Positions 33,244 through 46,120 are shown, counted from the stretch's first letter. The stretch is 64,000 nt of DNA from Symbiodinium kawagutii (GCA_009767595.1 VSDK01013050.1:1-64000); one strand, 5' to 3'. Translations and numbers: made by a program. The notes: generated from the sequence alone by a model not told the origin.

Positions 33244-34514
33244 CTGCGGTGAGAACAATGCTGTGCAGTTTTGACATGACCAACTGCAGAACAACATGAA
33301 TGAGGGGTTCCAAACTTGGACGCTTGAAGAAAAGAAGTTCGAGCAATTCTTTAGAGGATCCAACATGCTCATCATTATCACCTCAAATGCGATGTCCAAA
33401 ACAGTCCAAACCACCCCAATCACCTAAAATACCTAAAATGACACGAAAAAACCCAAACACTTCGCCCAAATTGGAGTGCTTTAGGTGATTCCTGGGTTTT
33501 TGACGAGAATTTTGACCACCAACGAGGTTGAAACGGTGCTGATTCGCAGTCCTTGGAGCCAGGCTCTACACCTGGTGGAAGCTGAATTTCACCTGCAGCT
33601 GCAAACCACTCCGCCACACGAAGCAACCCTTAGTGACAATGGCTGCTTCATATAGAATGTGACTCACCAAACATGTAAGTGATAAGTAGTGGTAGATTGA
33701 TGATATACTTTAAATTTGAATCAATAGTGGCTGCTAAACATAGTAATTGATCAAGCAAATATGTAAGTGATAGGTAGCGGTATATTAACATGGAAACATG
33801 GTGATAAACAATAGTGGCTGCGTAATGTAGTAATGAGAATAGTGGCAGCACCATGTAATGCCTTGACCAACCGCTTACATGATAGTAACTTGGAATCGTG
33901 GCTAGCTGATATAACTGCTACATAGTGATACATGGTTGAGGAATACAACGGTAGCCAAGAATACAAAGTGGTTTTCGAGCGGTTTTAGGGAGAAACTGAC
34001 AACAGTTGGCTATCATCGATCTCTGCCATATTTAGTATCGATAAAATGACTTTTGTGGCTGGTAGGCAACAAAAATGAATGGTCTGGGGATGTGAGATGA
34101 AAATATTTTCTGACAAAGCTGCAGAAGTAGCGGCTTTGTCCCTAAATGGTAGCCAATAGATTATACATGACTTAATTACTGTATATGCAGGGGCCGAGAA
34201 TGAAAGTGTGATGTCAATATCCAGGGTGCAACCCCTGAGTGGCCCTCAGGGATTGCCATGAAAGTTCTATTCCAACACCAAATTCTTCGTAATTGACGTG
34301 GAACCTGGTTTTTAACCACAAAATCGGAGGGAGACACCTCAGTGAACACAGGAATTCATCGCGACTTCAAATAGGCACAGCAACTGAAACCGGCAAGCAG
34401 ATTAACAGGTTCATCATTCACACCCAAGATTGGTGAATTGATAGTTCTTTCTGAATCTGGTGAGACGAAGCTGGTGCCATGGGTGTCATGGCTGCAAGCG
34501 CATCGCCACGTCAC

Positions 34515-34622
34515 CGTTGGCATCCACTCCGGGGCCATTGAGAAGTCCTAGGGCAGCATCTAAGTCGCCGCCGTTCACCAGGTCCATTCCGCCTCCAGCA
34601 CATCGAGGGGGTGGGACCCATC
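34515..34622 (-). CDS. Gly-rich exon
   Basis: After GATCCACAG, reads VPPPRCAGGGMDLVNGGDL then DAALGLLNGPGVDAN, ending before GTGACGTGG. The G-G-D-L-D-A-A-L-x-L-L core is helix-forming. It shares Gly-rich character with the exons at 35681 and 36699. Confidence 0.45.
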
Positions 34623-35170
34623 CTGTGGATCAACCAGCCTTAATGGTTCAGAATGGTTAGAAATTGATAATTTTGGTGGTTTATAGTGCCATTGCTAATA
34701 AAGGTGTTTACTTTATTGTGGGGGATGATCACTACCTTGGGAAACTCAATGATTTCTGATGGATGATGGGGGATCCACTCCATAGTGCCTCCACGTTTGA
34801 AAGGGAAAACCCAGAAATTTACATAGGATTTGAGTGATCTTTATTTTCTTTAGCTTTACTCTCCGATCACTTGTTGTTGTGTATTGGTTCTTGATGTGGT
34901 TGACAATCAACACCAAGAACAACTGTGACAAGAAGCAAAAACAGCAGTTGGGCACTTGGGATTCGGTGGCATTTGGTGGGATTTGGTGGGATTTGGTGGT
35001 CGAGTCAACCAGTCGGGACTATATCGTCAGCGAGATTTTTGCTGGGCACAAAGATTGGAGATGAGGTGATGGGATGTTCGGGAACAGGACTCAAGCAGCA
35101 ATGCAGTGGAATTGGCTCATGAAATAGAACTTTTGGAGGATTGCATTGGATTCCAGGAATCCCCAGCTAC

Positions 35171-35286
35171 CAAGCGGAACTAGGTTGGTGCCCCCGCTTG
35201 CCCGATGTGTCCTTCCTTTTCGGATGATTTCGATGTCAGCCCAAATATCATCTTCCCCGCTTCCTTGTTCGAGTCTGTGTTGAGGA
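35171..35286 (-). CDS. exon of unrecognised protein
   Basis: Acceptor GCTCCACAG, donor GTAGCTGG. Reads PQHRLEQGSGEDDIWADIEI then IRKGRTHRASGGTNL. Two frames are open; this one has the better composition. Confidence 0.38.
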
Positions 35287-35537
35287 CTGTGGAGCTTCTC
35301 CAAATCGTCATATTGCTGTGATCACCGCATTGATGGGAAACCCTGGATTGGACTATCCATTTTTACCAGCCTTTGCCAGGTGCTCATCTACCAGAGAGGT
35401 TATACATTATGACCATCCGTCATGATGAATCATCACCAGCCACGAAGTCACCATCGAACAACCATCAATGACAGTAACTATCCATTATCCATCCAGTATC
35501 CATCCAATATCCATCCACATTAGTGACCATCATTTAT

Positions 35538-35605
35538 CATCCATGTTCACATCCATGTTCACATCCATGTTCACATCCATGTTCACATCCATTTTCACAT
35601 CCATT
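35538..35605. repeat. 12-bp tandem repeat CATCCATGTTCA
   Basis: About five copies of the 12-mer, lying in a longer CCATCA-rich stretch (35345-35620) to the left of the exon 35681-35812. Confidence 0.85.
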
Positions 35606-35680
35606 CACCACTAACCCTAGCCTCCACTGGTAGCTCTCACCAGCCCCGGCCAACGCATGGGTCACGACCCACCACTGAAC

Positions 35681-35812
35681 CCGGGAGGGGAAGCGCCCGG
35701 CGCAAGCGGCGCTTGCGCCTTCGCCGATGAGGTCCTGGATGCCTCCGCCCCCGTAGCCACCGAAATCCATCGCCAAGCCTCCAGGACCGATGCCACTCCT
35801 GAGGCGCTGATC
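35681..35812 (-). CDS. Gly-rich exon
   Basis: 44 codons, phase 0, from CACCGTCCAG to GTTCAGTGG. Reads DQRLRSGIGPGGLAMDFGGY, GGGGIQDLIGEGASAACAG. Gly-rich, Tyr-containing segments are common in structural cell-cortex proteins, fitting the alveolin setting. Confidence 0.5.
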
Positions 35813-36232
35813 CTGGACGGTGAAGATCAGCTTAAATGAAGATCCTAAGAATATAGCCTTAATGAGTTGATATAGATCATATTTATGCTTTTTTATGGTT
35901 GACAATATGGTTAGTTGATGGTTGAGTGATGGTGAATAGATACTAGAAATGGTTTCGGCAACGGTAAGCTGATAGTTCATGATTAGAAATGAATCCAAGC
36001 TACTTCAGAATGGTTGGTGACAGTTCAATCCCCCTTTCGCCATCCTGCTTTTTCGTGGGGATCGGCCCAATGGCAACTAGTCCAGGATGGAAGAGTTTAT
36101 GATGGATCGTGAAGACATGTGACATGATGGTGGATCAATGGTCATGGTGATGATGGTTCATCATAATGGTAGAGTTAATGATGGTTCATCGTAATGATTC
36201 AGTGGTTCATACTGGTCCTTATGGGTGCTCAC

Positions 36233-36353
36233 AGTGGCCAGGAACTGCGGCTGAGATGACTTCGACTCGTTGGTAGTGTGAAGCTGCACGATCAACCCTT
36301 GGGGGTTCGCTCCCACGGATGTCACGTCATCGAAAGGGGAGAATTGGTCCATG
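36233..36353 (-). CDS. exon of unrecognised protein
   Basis: From CCACCATTGAG to the good donor GTGAGCACC. Reads MDQFSPFDDVTSVGANPQGL then IVQLHTTNESKSSQPQFLAT. The first codons could also be a start, but no 5' end signal is visible. Confidence 0.47.
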
Positions 36354-36698
36354 CTCAATGGTGGTGTTTGCCATGGAACGGCTGAATGCTTTGATATGCT
36401 TTGATCCTCACGAGCTAGCAGCTAGGCAAACAACAAATCCAGAATGAAGCCCTGGAGCAATCCATGTCCAAGCTTTGAACCCACTTCAAAAAACCAGCAG
36501 AGACTGAACAATTGAAAATAGTGGCTACTGATACTTGTATTCATCATCATTGAAGCTTGACAAGCCCCTCCATGAAAATCTCCGGAAAATCTGATTTGGA
36601 AGCGGCTCTCTGTCGTTCGGAACCGGTAGAAACTGACCGTGTCCGTTCACATTTCCTACCAACACTGCCCGGCAGCCCACACGTCTGTTGCCAACAAG

Positions 36699-37131
36699 TC
36701 ACATCCCATTGCCGTAGAGGCCCCATCCACCCACTGAAAAGTCCAGACCCGGAAGCCCAGGCATGACTGGCCCGAGCATTCCAGGCATTCCGGGCATTCC
36801 AGGCATTCCGGGCATTCCAGGCATTCCGGGCAGCCCTGGCAGCCCTGGCAGCCCTGGCATTCCGGGCATCCCTGGCAAGTTCAACCCATCTGCGCCTGGG
36901 TGTCCAGGCATTCCGGGCATTCCAGGCATTCCCGGACCCCCAATGCCACCCATGCCCGGCATTCCACCCATTCCCGGCATCCCGGGCATTCCAGGCATTC
37001 CAGGCATCCCAGGCATTCCCAGCAATCCANNNNNNNNNNNCATTCCTGGCAATCCGGGCAAGCCGGGCATTCCGGGCATCCCAGGCAAGCCAAAGCCACC
37101 CGGACCGCTGCCAGAACCTCCAACTCCACTC
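36699..37131 (-). CDS. (Gly-Met/Leu-Pro)n collagen-like exon
   Basis: After CTCTCTGCAG the frame reads [18 protein letters not shown] and then about 35 Gly-[MLI]-Pro triplets in tandem. It leaves the repeat with [19 protein letters not shown] before TGA at 36699. The minus frame (GMP/GLP) is preferred because it continues into unique coding sequence at both ends and agrees in strand with neighbours; the plus frame would read (GIP)n. An assembly gap lies inside, so copy number is unknown. A donor-like GTGGGTGG before the unique tail means it may not be the terminal exon. Possibly a structural cell-cortex or extracellular protein. Confidence 0.58.
37030..37040. other. assembly gap (11 N) within the Gly-X-Pro repeat
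   Basis: A run of 11 N in the middle of near-perfect 9-bp repeats, as expected where the assembler could not resolve copy number. Confidence 0.98.
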
Positions 37132-37968
37132 CTGCAGAGAGATCAGCTAGCGCAGCTGTTGTCCCCTCCCATTGCATACCGGGAAAAATTGGGATTCGGG
37201 CCAGGTGCAGGGGAGTACTTCACTCATCAATCATTCAAACTCCATGGTCTCAGTATGATGCTCCATGAACCCACCAAGCATCAAATGGCGTGCAACCAAC
37301 TTGGTTCACATAGGTCTTCAGAATAATTTGAACAAATCCCCATAAATCAGGATTTTTCTGGGTCCCCATTGGCACGAGTCACTGCTGGTGCCCAACCATC
37401 CTCCATGATGTGTCTCCGAACATGCGTCCCCCGGTTGTAGCTTCCCTCGTTGCTTCTCGAAAGCTAACCACCACTGAACTGCAATAAACCTTTGCAACGA
37501 ATCACGTCCCATTGCATCAGCCCACCTAAAGAGCATCGATGAGAGACAATTCTCAACCAGAGCTTCTTAGGGCCCATAAGGGGACTTTAAGATTACAGAA
37601 CAAATTTGAATCATCTGTACCTAGTTTCCTCAACCAGCGTGAACGAACATCAAACACGTTAAGCATTCTCAACCATGAGTAAATGAATCAATACAATCAA
37701 CCAAAACCAAACCATACTCAACATGAATCAATCATTTGATGACAAACAATACTTAAGTGAAACTACCCCAAATCTGGAGCCATTTTTTGCACCCCGACGT
37801 CACGAGGTCTGCGCCGTTCCGCTTTCCGCTGCGTCTCGCTGCCTTCCGAAGCGGGTCTCCACTTTGCCAGGCACCTGAGGAGCCCAAGAATGATGCGAGG
37901 GGGGAACCACCGAAGATTCCCAGTGGCAAAATCGATACATTGGAGGCATTTGCATTTACGTATGATCT

Positions 37969-38000
37969 ATTAATATATATATATATATATATATTAATAT
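37969..38000. repeat. (TA)n microsatellite
   Basis: An uninterrupted run of about 12 TA dinucleotides flanked by TTAATA, in an AT-rich intron. A similar but shorter tract is at 48575-48592. Confidence 0.9.
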
Positions 38001-38625
38001 GTACTATATAGTTGTGAATATGTGCATTCGTATTTATATGCACTATATAAATAGTAATATACATGTATACTTGTACATGCACTTATACAGGCGTTCACAT
38101 GTAAAAGTGTGGGCTGGTGAAAGTTTTTATACTCTTATCAATCATACTGTAGGCATTAACCAAAATATGCCTGTCTGTTTTGGATGTCCCCCTATTCTCT
38201 GGAACTCTAGAGAGGCCTACAGGACATAGTTGGCATACTCTAGGGCCTCACAGGACCTAGCATGATGAAGACTTAGTCAGTATGCTTAGTTCACTGTTTG
38301 TTAGAGCTTGTATCATCATTCCGAGAAGAACAATGCAATAAGATCGCCAAGCTCAATGAAAATACATTACCTTATCCTGGGAGCTGGAGAGTTGACGCTG
38401 TCTCAACGAGATTCTGTTTCATCCATATCTTCCCTTTGGGAGTATCGTTTACCAATGAGATCTTTGTCACTTTATCTTCTTTGGCACAAGCAGGCTGGTA
38501 GCCAAATGAAAGTTGGCTGTTGGTGAACTCTCGTACGTTGAAGTCAAGACGGACAGAGGTAGATAGGGATAGAGACAGATACAAAGAGATCAGATTAAAT
38601 GGACAAATATATAAATGGTTGAACA

Positions 38626-38790
38626 ATTAAATAGATAGATAGAAAGATAGATCGATAGATCGATAGTTGGATGGATGGATGGACAGGCGGATGGATGGAT
38701 ACAGATAATTAGATTGATGGATAGATAGGTCGGTAGACTGATAGACACAGAGGCAGACAAATAGACAGATACTCAGAGGGATAGAGAAAA
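38626..38790. repeat. (GATA)n/(GGAT)n microsatellite
   Basis: Consecutive GATA, GATC, GATG and ACAG tetranucleotides in a degenerate array. No coding potential. Neighbouring 38800-39400 is AT-rich with AAACCAATAA words. Confidence 0.85.
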
Positions 38791-39455
38791 AAGCTGACAG
38801 ATTCCCAGGCGCCTGTTCCTCCTTGATCGCTCAACAAATCCATGCAGCCTCCTCTTCCTTTCCGGCTTCAATTCTAATCAATAATGATCAACAAATCTGT
38901 GATTCGTTATTTATTAGAAGCTGTTGTTCAATAACATCCATGTATAAATCTTGTCTACGTATATCTACTGACGGTTATCTATAATCATCTATCTATTGTT
39001 ATTTATTTATCATTGATGATATTCATATTTGATTGGTCTCCTTATTGGCTTCCTACTGTTTATATAAGTACATATGATTCATGATAGTATCCCTAAACTA
39101 CCATAAACTACAGTAGATATGACTGATGATCTTCCTACTGTTTCTGACAGGAAAAACCAACAAGTATCACTTGTTTCCTAGTGTTTGAGCAGTTCACTTA
39201 CATAAACTGTAGAAGACGCAATAAATAAACAGTAAACTAATAATCATAAACCAGTGTAAACAGCAATCAAACCAATACATCTAGTAGAAAACCCAATAAA
39301 TAAACGCTAGAAAACCCAATGACTAAACTGTAAACCAATAATCAACATGGTTATATAAGTAAACCAATATGTAAGATTTCTACTAGAAAATCCAATAAAT
39401 CATAGCAACTTCAGTGGAAAACCCAACGTCATATCTATTTCTGTCCCGGTGGCAC

Positions 39456-39506
39456 CTCAATGATGCGCTCCACGATTTCAGGTTTTGGGACTCGCTTGAT
39501 GGTCTC
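39456..39506 (-). CDS. alveolin-repeat micro-exon (17 codons)
   Basis: Acceptor GGACGCCAG, donor GTGCCACC. Reads ETIKRVPKPEIVERIIE, with VPP directly following in the intron or in the exon if the donor is further on. K-R-V-P-K-P-E-I-V-E-R-I-I-E-V-P is a standard alveolin repeat. Phase 0. Confidence 0.62.
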
Positions 39507-40345
39507 CTGGCGTCCGCTGAACCATGGGGCAACTGCCATCCAGGCAATGGTGACTTAGGTCCCTTCACGTTTGGGTCACTACCAGGTGAATGGTAGATAC
39601 ATAGATATTTAACTAGCTTGTCAAGATTTGTCAAATGATAAATCTTGAACGGAGGGTTATATTACTTTGTGACTTTGGAACCAGTAGGATAGGACCACCT
39701 CGAAAGCATGGATACAGACTGGTTGGACTGGTTCTAGCCACGCTACTAGGCATCATTGTGAGCTATACCCATCATTCTAAGTCGAGAGTCAGACAATGAA
39801 CTGCTACAACCATCGTTGCACGCTTAAGGACTCGTTATATTTCATGGTGCTAAGACAACCATAAAGTGGAACATAAGTAGCAACTAAGAAACCTCTCCCC
39901 ATCAACAACACACATCACAATCCCCATTGATGATTTTTTCAAAGAATTCTGGATTACTGAACAATGATCCTTTTCTTGCATGTTCGGTGCGAACCAGATA
40001 ATTGAGGATCATACACAACTGCCTGACGGGAAAGCCAGTTCCTACTCAATCACCACCGCTTTACGTGTAAAAGCTGCTGATTCACCATGAAATATCAGCG
40101 GTTTACGGCTGCATCTCCAAATTGTTTGATGATGTTTGATCTCGCCCCATGATTGTTGGCTATCAATCATTCTTAGGCTTTGATGGACCGGAACTAAGCG
40201 TTAACCGACTGACCATACATCAACCGCCAATTGACCAGTAATTTAAAAAAACATTGCCCATGAACCAACCACTATTAACCACTATTAGCCATGATAGTTG
40301 TGGATAACCCCAATCACTCCAGTTCCGGCAACCGCTGTGTCATAC

Positions 40346-40398
40346 TGTCCTTGGTGATGACTTGAGGCACTTCGACCACCTTCTCCACCGTGATGACC
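40346..40398 (-). CDS. alveolin-repeat micro-exon (17 codons)
   Basis: Acceptor CCCCTCAG, donor GTATGACAC. Reads VITVEKVVEVPQVITKD. The V-E-K-V-V-E-V-P-Q-V core is diagnostic of alveolins. It is the most 5' clear alveolin exon found on the minus strand. Confidence 0.65.
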
Positions 40399-41869
40399 CT
40401 GAGGGGTTGCTTCCCATGGAAGGGTGGCACGTGCATCATGAGTCATGACCATCGTCTGGTCGTTGTTTGTTGTTTGCTTATGCTTGCTTCCCGAGTCTTC
40501 GGCTTTGCTTCAAAATCATCTGGTGGTTCTAACGCGTTCCGAAAATGTGCTTGTCAAGCAATCCCCAGGTTCGGCCAAAAAAGAAAACATGCTTAAAATC
40601 AGCAACCAGTTGTGCAAGGTGCTACAGGAGTTTCTTCCACCTTCTCCCTGGTATCATCCCACATGGATGCAGCTTGACTTCTCCACCTTCAACCCGCCAC
40701 AGCACTGCTTTGTACCCATGGGGTTCGCCAAAGTTTCGGAATAGCAAGTAGTACCAGTGTCAAACATCAAGCATCAACCAGATGATTAAAAATTGACCAT
40801 AGCTGGTTGCATGATCAACCATGTCGAAGAGTGGGACCATGGACCAGTCACGCGAGTTCGGCTTTTGGATCTCTGCATCCGACGCTCTGTACAGCATCCG
40901 ACAGGTGGAAGCGGGAGCACCATGTTGTTACTCCCAATCTAGATAGCGCTGAACTTCATATCGCTACATCAGAAGAAAGATCAAGACATATCGCGACATG
41001 GCACATTATGGCACCTTGGAGGAGCTCAGGATATGAAGTAGTCGACCGTCAGGAAGAAATCCATCACAGAAATTCTGGAACTTGGATGCTGTGTCGTAAA
41101 CCAGTGGATTCAATGGGATGTTCCTGGAGTTCTTCGGATGCTCTTGGTGTTCTTCCATCAGGTCCAGCGCTGCAATTTCAACGAATTCCTCCAGGTGCGA
41201 AGAACGCACCCAGAGTTCCCAGTGAAACCTTGAACGACAAGAGACACTTGACCATGACAGTATCACTGTGCATCACTGCGAAACAAACTGATGAAGATGC
41301 TCAATCATATCATGTCATATCTTGTCCTGAGAGTTCACTAAGTGTCGACCAGGGTGACCCTTTAGCTTGGTTGGGACCTGAAAACCGAAGGCTTTGGGAC
41401 AATGATTGGAGTTCGATGAGTCTGAGAGATTGGAGTCAGCTGAACTGCACAGCAGATTCATTTCTCAGTCGATTATTCTCGGCCTTGGCGCGCCCACGTT
41501 CGAACTCCAAGAGGGACAACCGTTCAACCGGAGGCTCCGCTGTTCCATTCCACTGGTTGCTTTCGCAGACTTTGGACGATATGGAACACAACTACTCTAC
41601 ACAAGGCTGCAAGCAGTGTATGTCTACAAGCCAGTAGTCATTGAAATCAACATGTTTGTTTCAGGGAGAAGCAGTCTACTGGTCAATGGCATCACCATCA
41701 ACCTATATGAAAAATCAGCCAGACATCACTCAGTTAGAATATCTAAAATCAATACAGTATTTCATCTAGCGACCAACCAGTAGCCAGCTGAACTCCGCTC
41801 ACTAACCCGAACAAACTTTTTTGCCTGCTGTTGAAGCCAGGACCGAAAGCGTGACAAATCAATTTTTCA

Positions 41870-44800
41870 TGTGGCTGACTGCAGCGTTGCCCCCATGCCG
41901 CTGCAAACGCCAGGAAGAATGAACGAGCAGCATGAAACACATGCGCATATACGATGTAACATGCGATGCAGTGTCAAACAGCAAACCCACAAGCAAGAAG
42001 TATCCAAACTCATGTGCAAGCCCTCGACGATCATGGTGGTAAAGATTCCGCATTGCAAGCTCGGTAGAAATGTTCAGCGAAGTACTCATCACAGGGCCTG
42101 CATCAAGAGTCAGTTCTTTGATGTGGCTCAGCATCTTGGGTACGTGCTGCCACCAGCATTCAAAAGCATGCAGGTGCACCAAGAATAAGGATCTGAGCGA
42201 ATACCCTGCAAAATCCAACCTGTCGGTTATCCAACAAGAAAAGAGGATCCACAAAAATCAGATGCATTTGCAAGCCCTCAACGATCATGGTGGAAAAGAT
42301 TCCGCATGGCATGCTCGGTAGAAATGTTCAGCGAAGTACTCATCACAGGGCCTACATCAAGAGTCAGTTCTTTGATGTGGCTCAGCATCTTGGGTACGTG
42401 CTGCCACCAGCATTCAAAAGCATGCAGGTGCACCAAGAATAAGGATCTGAGCGAATACCCTGCAAAATCCAGCCTGTCGGTTATCCAACAAGAAAAGAGG
42501 ATCCACAAAAATCAGATGCATTTGCAAGCCCTCAACGATCATGGTGGAAAATATTCCGCATTGCATGCTCAGTGCAAATATTCAGTGAAGTACTCATCAC
42601 AGGGCTTGCGTCACATATCATTTGTTCATGTGGGTGACTGCACCGTTGCGCCCATGCCGCTGCAAACGTCACGAAGAATGAACCAGCAGCATGAAACACA
42701 TGCTCATACACGATGTAACATGCGATGCAGTGTCAAACAGCAAACCCACAAGCAAGAAGTATCCAAACTCATGTGCAAGCCCTCAACGATCATGGTGGTA
42801 AAGATTCCGCATTGCAAGCTCGGTAGAAATGTTCAGCGAAGTTCTCATCACGGGGCCTACATCAAGAGTCAGTTCTTTGATGTGGCTCAGCATCTTAGGT
42901 ACATGCTGCCACCAGCATTCAAAAGCATGCAGGTGCACCAAGAATAAGGATCTGAGCGAATACCCTGCAAAATCCAGCCTGTCGGTTATCCAACAAGAAA
43001 AGAGGATCCACAAAAATCAGATGCATTTGCAAGCCCTCAACGATCATGGTGGTAAAGATTCCGCATTGCAAGCTCGGTAGAAATGTTCAGCGAAGTACTC
43101 ATCACAGGGCCTACATCAAGAGTCAGTTCTTTGATGTGGCTCAGCATCTTAGGTACATGCTGCCACCAGCATTCAAAAGCATGCAGGTGCACCAAGAATA
43201 AGGATCTGAGCGAATACCCTGCAAAATCCAGCCTGTCGGTTATCCAACAAGAAAAGAGGATCCACAAAAATCAGATGCATTTGCAAGCCCTCAACGATCA
43301 TGGTGGTAAAGATTCCGCATTGCAAGCTCGGTAGAAATGTTCAGCGAAGTACTCATCACAGGGCCTACATCAAGAGTCAGTTCTTTGATGTGGCTCAGCA
43401 TCTTAGGTACATGCTGCCACCAGCATTCAAAAGCATGCAGGTGCACCAAGAATAAGGATCTGAGCGAATACCCTGCAAAATCCAGCCTGTCGGTTATCCA
43501 ACAAGAAAAGAGGATCCACAAAAATCAGATGCATTTGCAAGCCCTCAACGATCATGGTGGTAAAGATTCCGCATTGCAAGCTCGGTAGAAATGTTCAGCG
43601 AAGTACTCATCACAGGGCCTACATCAAGAGTCAGTTCTTTGATGTGGCTCAGCATCTTAGGTACATGCTGCCACCAGCATTCAAAAGCATGCAGGTGCAC
43701 CAAGAATAAGGATCTGAGCGAATACCCTGCAAAATCCAGCCTGTCGGTTATCCAACAAGAAAAGAGGATCCACAAAAATCAGATGCATTTGCAAGCCCTC
43801 AACGATCATGGTGGTAAAGATTCCGCATTGCAAGCTCGGTAGAAATGTTCAGCGAAGTACTCATCACAGGGCCTACATCAAGAGTCAGTTCTTTGATGTG
43901 GCTCAGCATCTTAGGTACATGCTGCCACCAGCATTCAAAAGCATGCAGGTGCACCAAGAATAAGGATCTGAGCGAATACCCTGCAAAATCCAGCCTGTCG
44001 GTTATCCAACAAGAAAAGAGGATCCACAAAAATCAGATGCATTTGCAAGCCCTCAACGATCATGGTGGTAAAGATTCCGCATTGCAAGCTCGGTAGAAAT
44101 GTTCAGCGAAGTACTCATCACAGGGCCTACATCAAGAGTCAGTTCTTTGATGTGGCTCAGCATCTTAGGTACATGCTGCCACCAGCATTCAAAAGCATGC
44201 AGGTGCACCAAGAATAAGGATCTGAGCGAATACCCTGCAAAATCCAGCCTGTCGGTTATCCAACAAGAAAAGAGGATCCACAAAAATCAGATGCATTTGC
44301 AAGCCCTCAACGATCATGGTGGTAAAGATTCCGCATTGCAAGCTCGGTAGAAATGTTCAGCGAAGTACTCATCACAGGGCCTACATCAAGAGTCAGTTCT
44401 TTGATGTGGCTCAGCATCTTAGGTACATGCTGCCACCAGCATTCAAAAGCATGCAGGTGCACCAAGAATAAGGATCTGAGCGAATACCCTGCAAAATCCA
44501 GCCTGTCGGTTATCCAACAAGAAAAGAGGATCCACAAAAATCAGATGCATTTGCAAGCCCTCAACGATCATGGTGGTAAAGATTCCGCATTGCAAGCTCG
44601 GTAGAAATGTTCAGCGAAGTACTCATCACAGGGCCTACATCAAGAGTCAGTTCTTTGATGTGGCTCAGCATCTTAGGTACATGCTGCCACCAGCATTCAA
44701 AAGCATGCAGGTGCACCAAGAATAAGGATCTGAGCGAATACCCTGCAAAATCCAGCCTGTCGGTTATCCAACAAGAAAAGAGGATCCACAAAAATCAGAT

Positions 44801-45330
44801 GCATTTGCAAGCCCTCAACGATCATGGTGGAAAATATTCCGCATTGCATGCTCAGTGCAAATATTCAGTGAAGTACTCATCACAGGGCTTGCGTCACATA
44901 TCATTTGTTCATGTGGGTGACTGCACCGTTGCGCCCATGCCGCTGCGAACGCCACGAAGAATGAACCAGCAGCATGAAACACATGCTCATACACGATGTA
45001 ACATGCGATGCAGTGTCAAACAGCAAACCCACAAGCAAGAAGGATCCAAACTCATGTGCAAGCCCTCAACGATCATGGTGGTAAAGATTCCGCATTGCAA
45101 GCTCGGTAGAAATGTTCAGCGAAGTACTCATCACAGGGCCTACATCAAGAGACAGTTCTCTGATGTGGCTCAGCATCTTGGGTACATGCTGCCAACGTAG
45201 TGAATACCCTGCAAAATCCAGCCTGTCGGTTATCCAACAAGAAAAGAGGATCCACAAAAATCAGATGCATTTGCAAGCCCTCAAAAATCATGGTGGAAAA
45301 TAATCCGCATTGCATGCTCAGTGCAAATGC
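41870..45330. repeat. 254-bp satellite-like tandem array with higher-order structure
   Basis: Units begin GAAATGTTCAGCGAAG at 42067, 42321, 42826, 43080, 43334, 43588, 43842, 44096, 44350, 44604 and 45109. Spacing is 254 bp except for two intervals of 505 bp, where an alternative segment of about 251 bp (with GTGACTGCACCGTTGCGCCC) is inserted. An older copy of that segment starts the array (41870-42066). The seven central units look identical. The last unit has lost about 60 bp. Each unit contains an 83-aa plus and a 76-aa minus open frame, read as by-products because they are interrupted at every unit border and the segment is otherwise non-coding. Confidence 0.92.
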
Positions 45331-45339
45331 TCAGGAAAT

Positions 45340-46120
45340 CAACCATTGTCATATTTTAATTCACTATGATGAGGTCGAAAAGCCCATCAACTGGCTGTGG
45401 TCAGCAAAGGGGTTGATGATAGATGATGCTTCGTGGTTAGTGATTGAACTTGTGATGGTGAAGTATTGGAAAGGGCAAAATGAATCAGCTGCTCCGGTGC
45501 TGGTGGAAAAGGTGACATCCATAGTTGAAACTGCACAGTGGCACCTGTCTCGTCCAAGTTCCAGACCAAAATGCGTGAATTCAAATATTCTGCCCTGGCG
45601 CCAGTCCCGTCCGGTGCCCGGCGAGATGCCACGGACCAAAAAGGGCGGTGTCCACATGACGTCTCCACTAAATGGCTGCCCCAGATGATCAGATGGTCGC
45701 CCCGGTCTGACACCATTGGTGCCCTACCACTGTGATAGTGTACTGGAATCCACAGGGGTGTGCTATCAACAGTGGGGCTCCCCAAGTTTATCAATAGGGG
45801 AAAAAAATGATCATCCCAAAGAGACGTGGAAAAGGCGATCCCTTCCTCGAGCAGAATGGATCGAGCGAAAACCTGCTGGTTTGATCATGAACCAACTGAT
45901 TCATGCTGTACTTCTTGGGGCATTTCAGGGGCTAAATTTTGCAACACACATGGGCTTTAGCTTTGCAACAAGCTGATCACGGCTCGAATCAAAGCTGTGA
46001 GATTCAAGTCAGGATCATAGAGAGGATAGCAAGACGCCAAGCTGCCGTGTTTGTCTCAGAGTAGTTTTTAGTCATCTCCCCGCACCACCCTGCACCTCTC
46101 ATGAGTGAGGCCTTTCAGAC
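45340..46120. other. no secure exon
   Basis: Both strands have overlapping open frames at 45364-45790 without recognisable motifs or clear splice borders. A minus-strand exon there is possible. The rest is intron-like. Confidence 0.3.

Noticed and set aside
36763-37326. Plus-strand (Gly-Ile-Pro)n protein of 187 aa
   Set aside because: The minus frame also reads Gly-X-Pro and continues into unique coding sequence with a splice acceptor, in agreement with the strand of neighbouring exons.
40807-41637. 276-aa open frame on the plus strand
   Set aside because: Two other plus frames are open over parts of the same interval, composition is not protein-like and no motif is visible. All supported exons are on the minus strand. 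It could be a decayed insertion, but a gene is not supported.
42067-45303. Repeated 83-aa (plus) and 76-aa (minus) open frames in the 254-bp array
   Set aside because: They are by-products of the same repeat; both strands are open at once and each frame stops at every unit border.
41870-45330. CRISPR-like regular repeat
   Set aside because: The whole 254-bp unit is conserved, with no short repeat/variable spacer structure, and the genome is eukaryotic.
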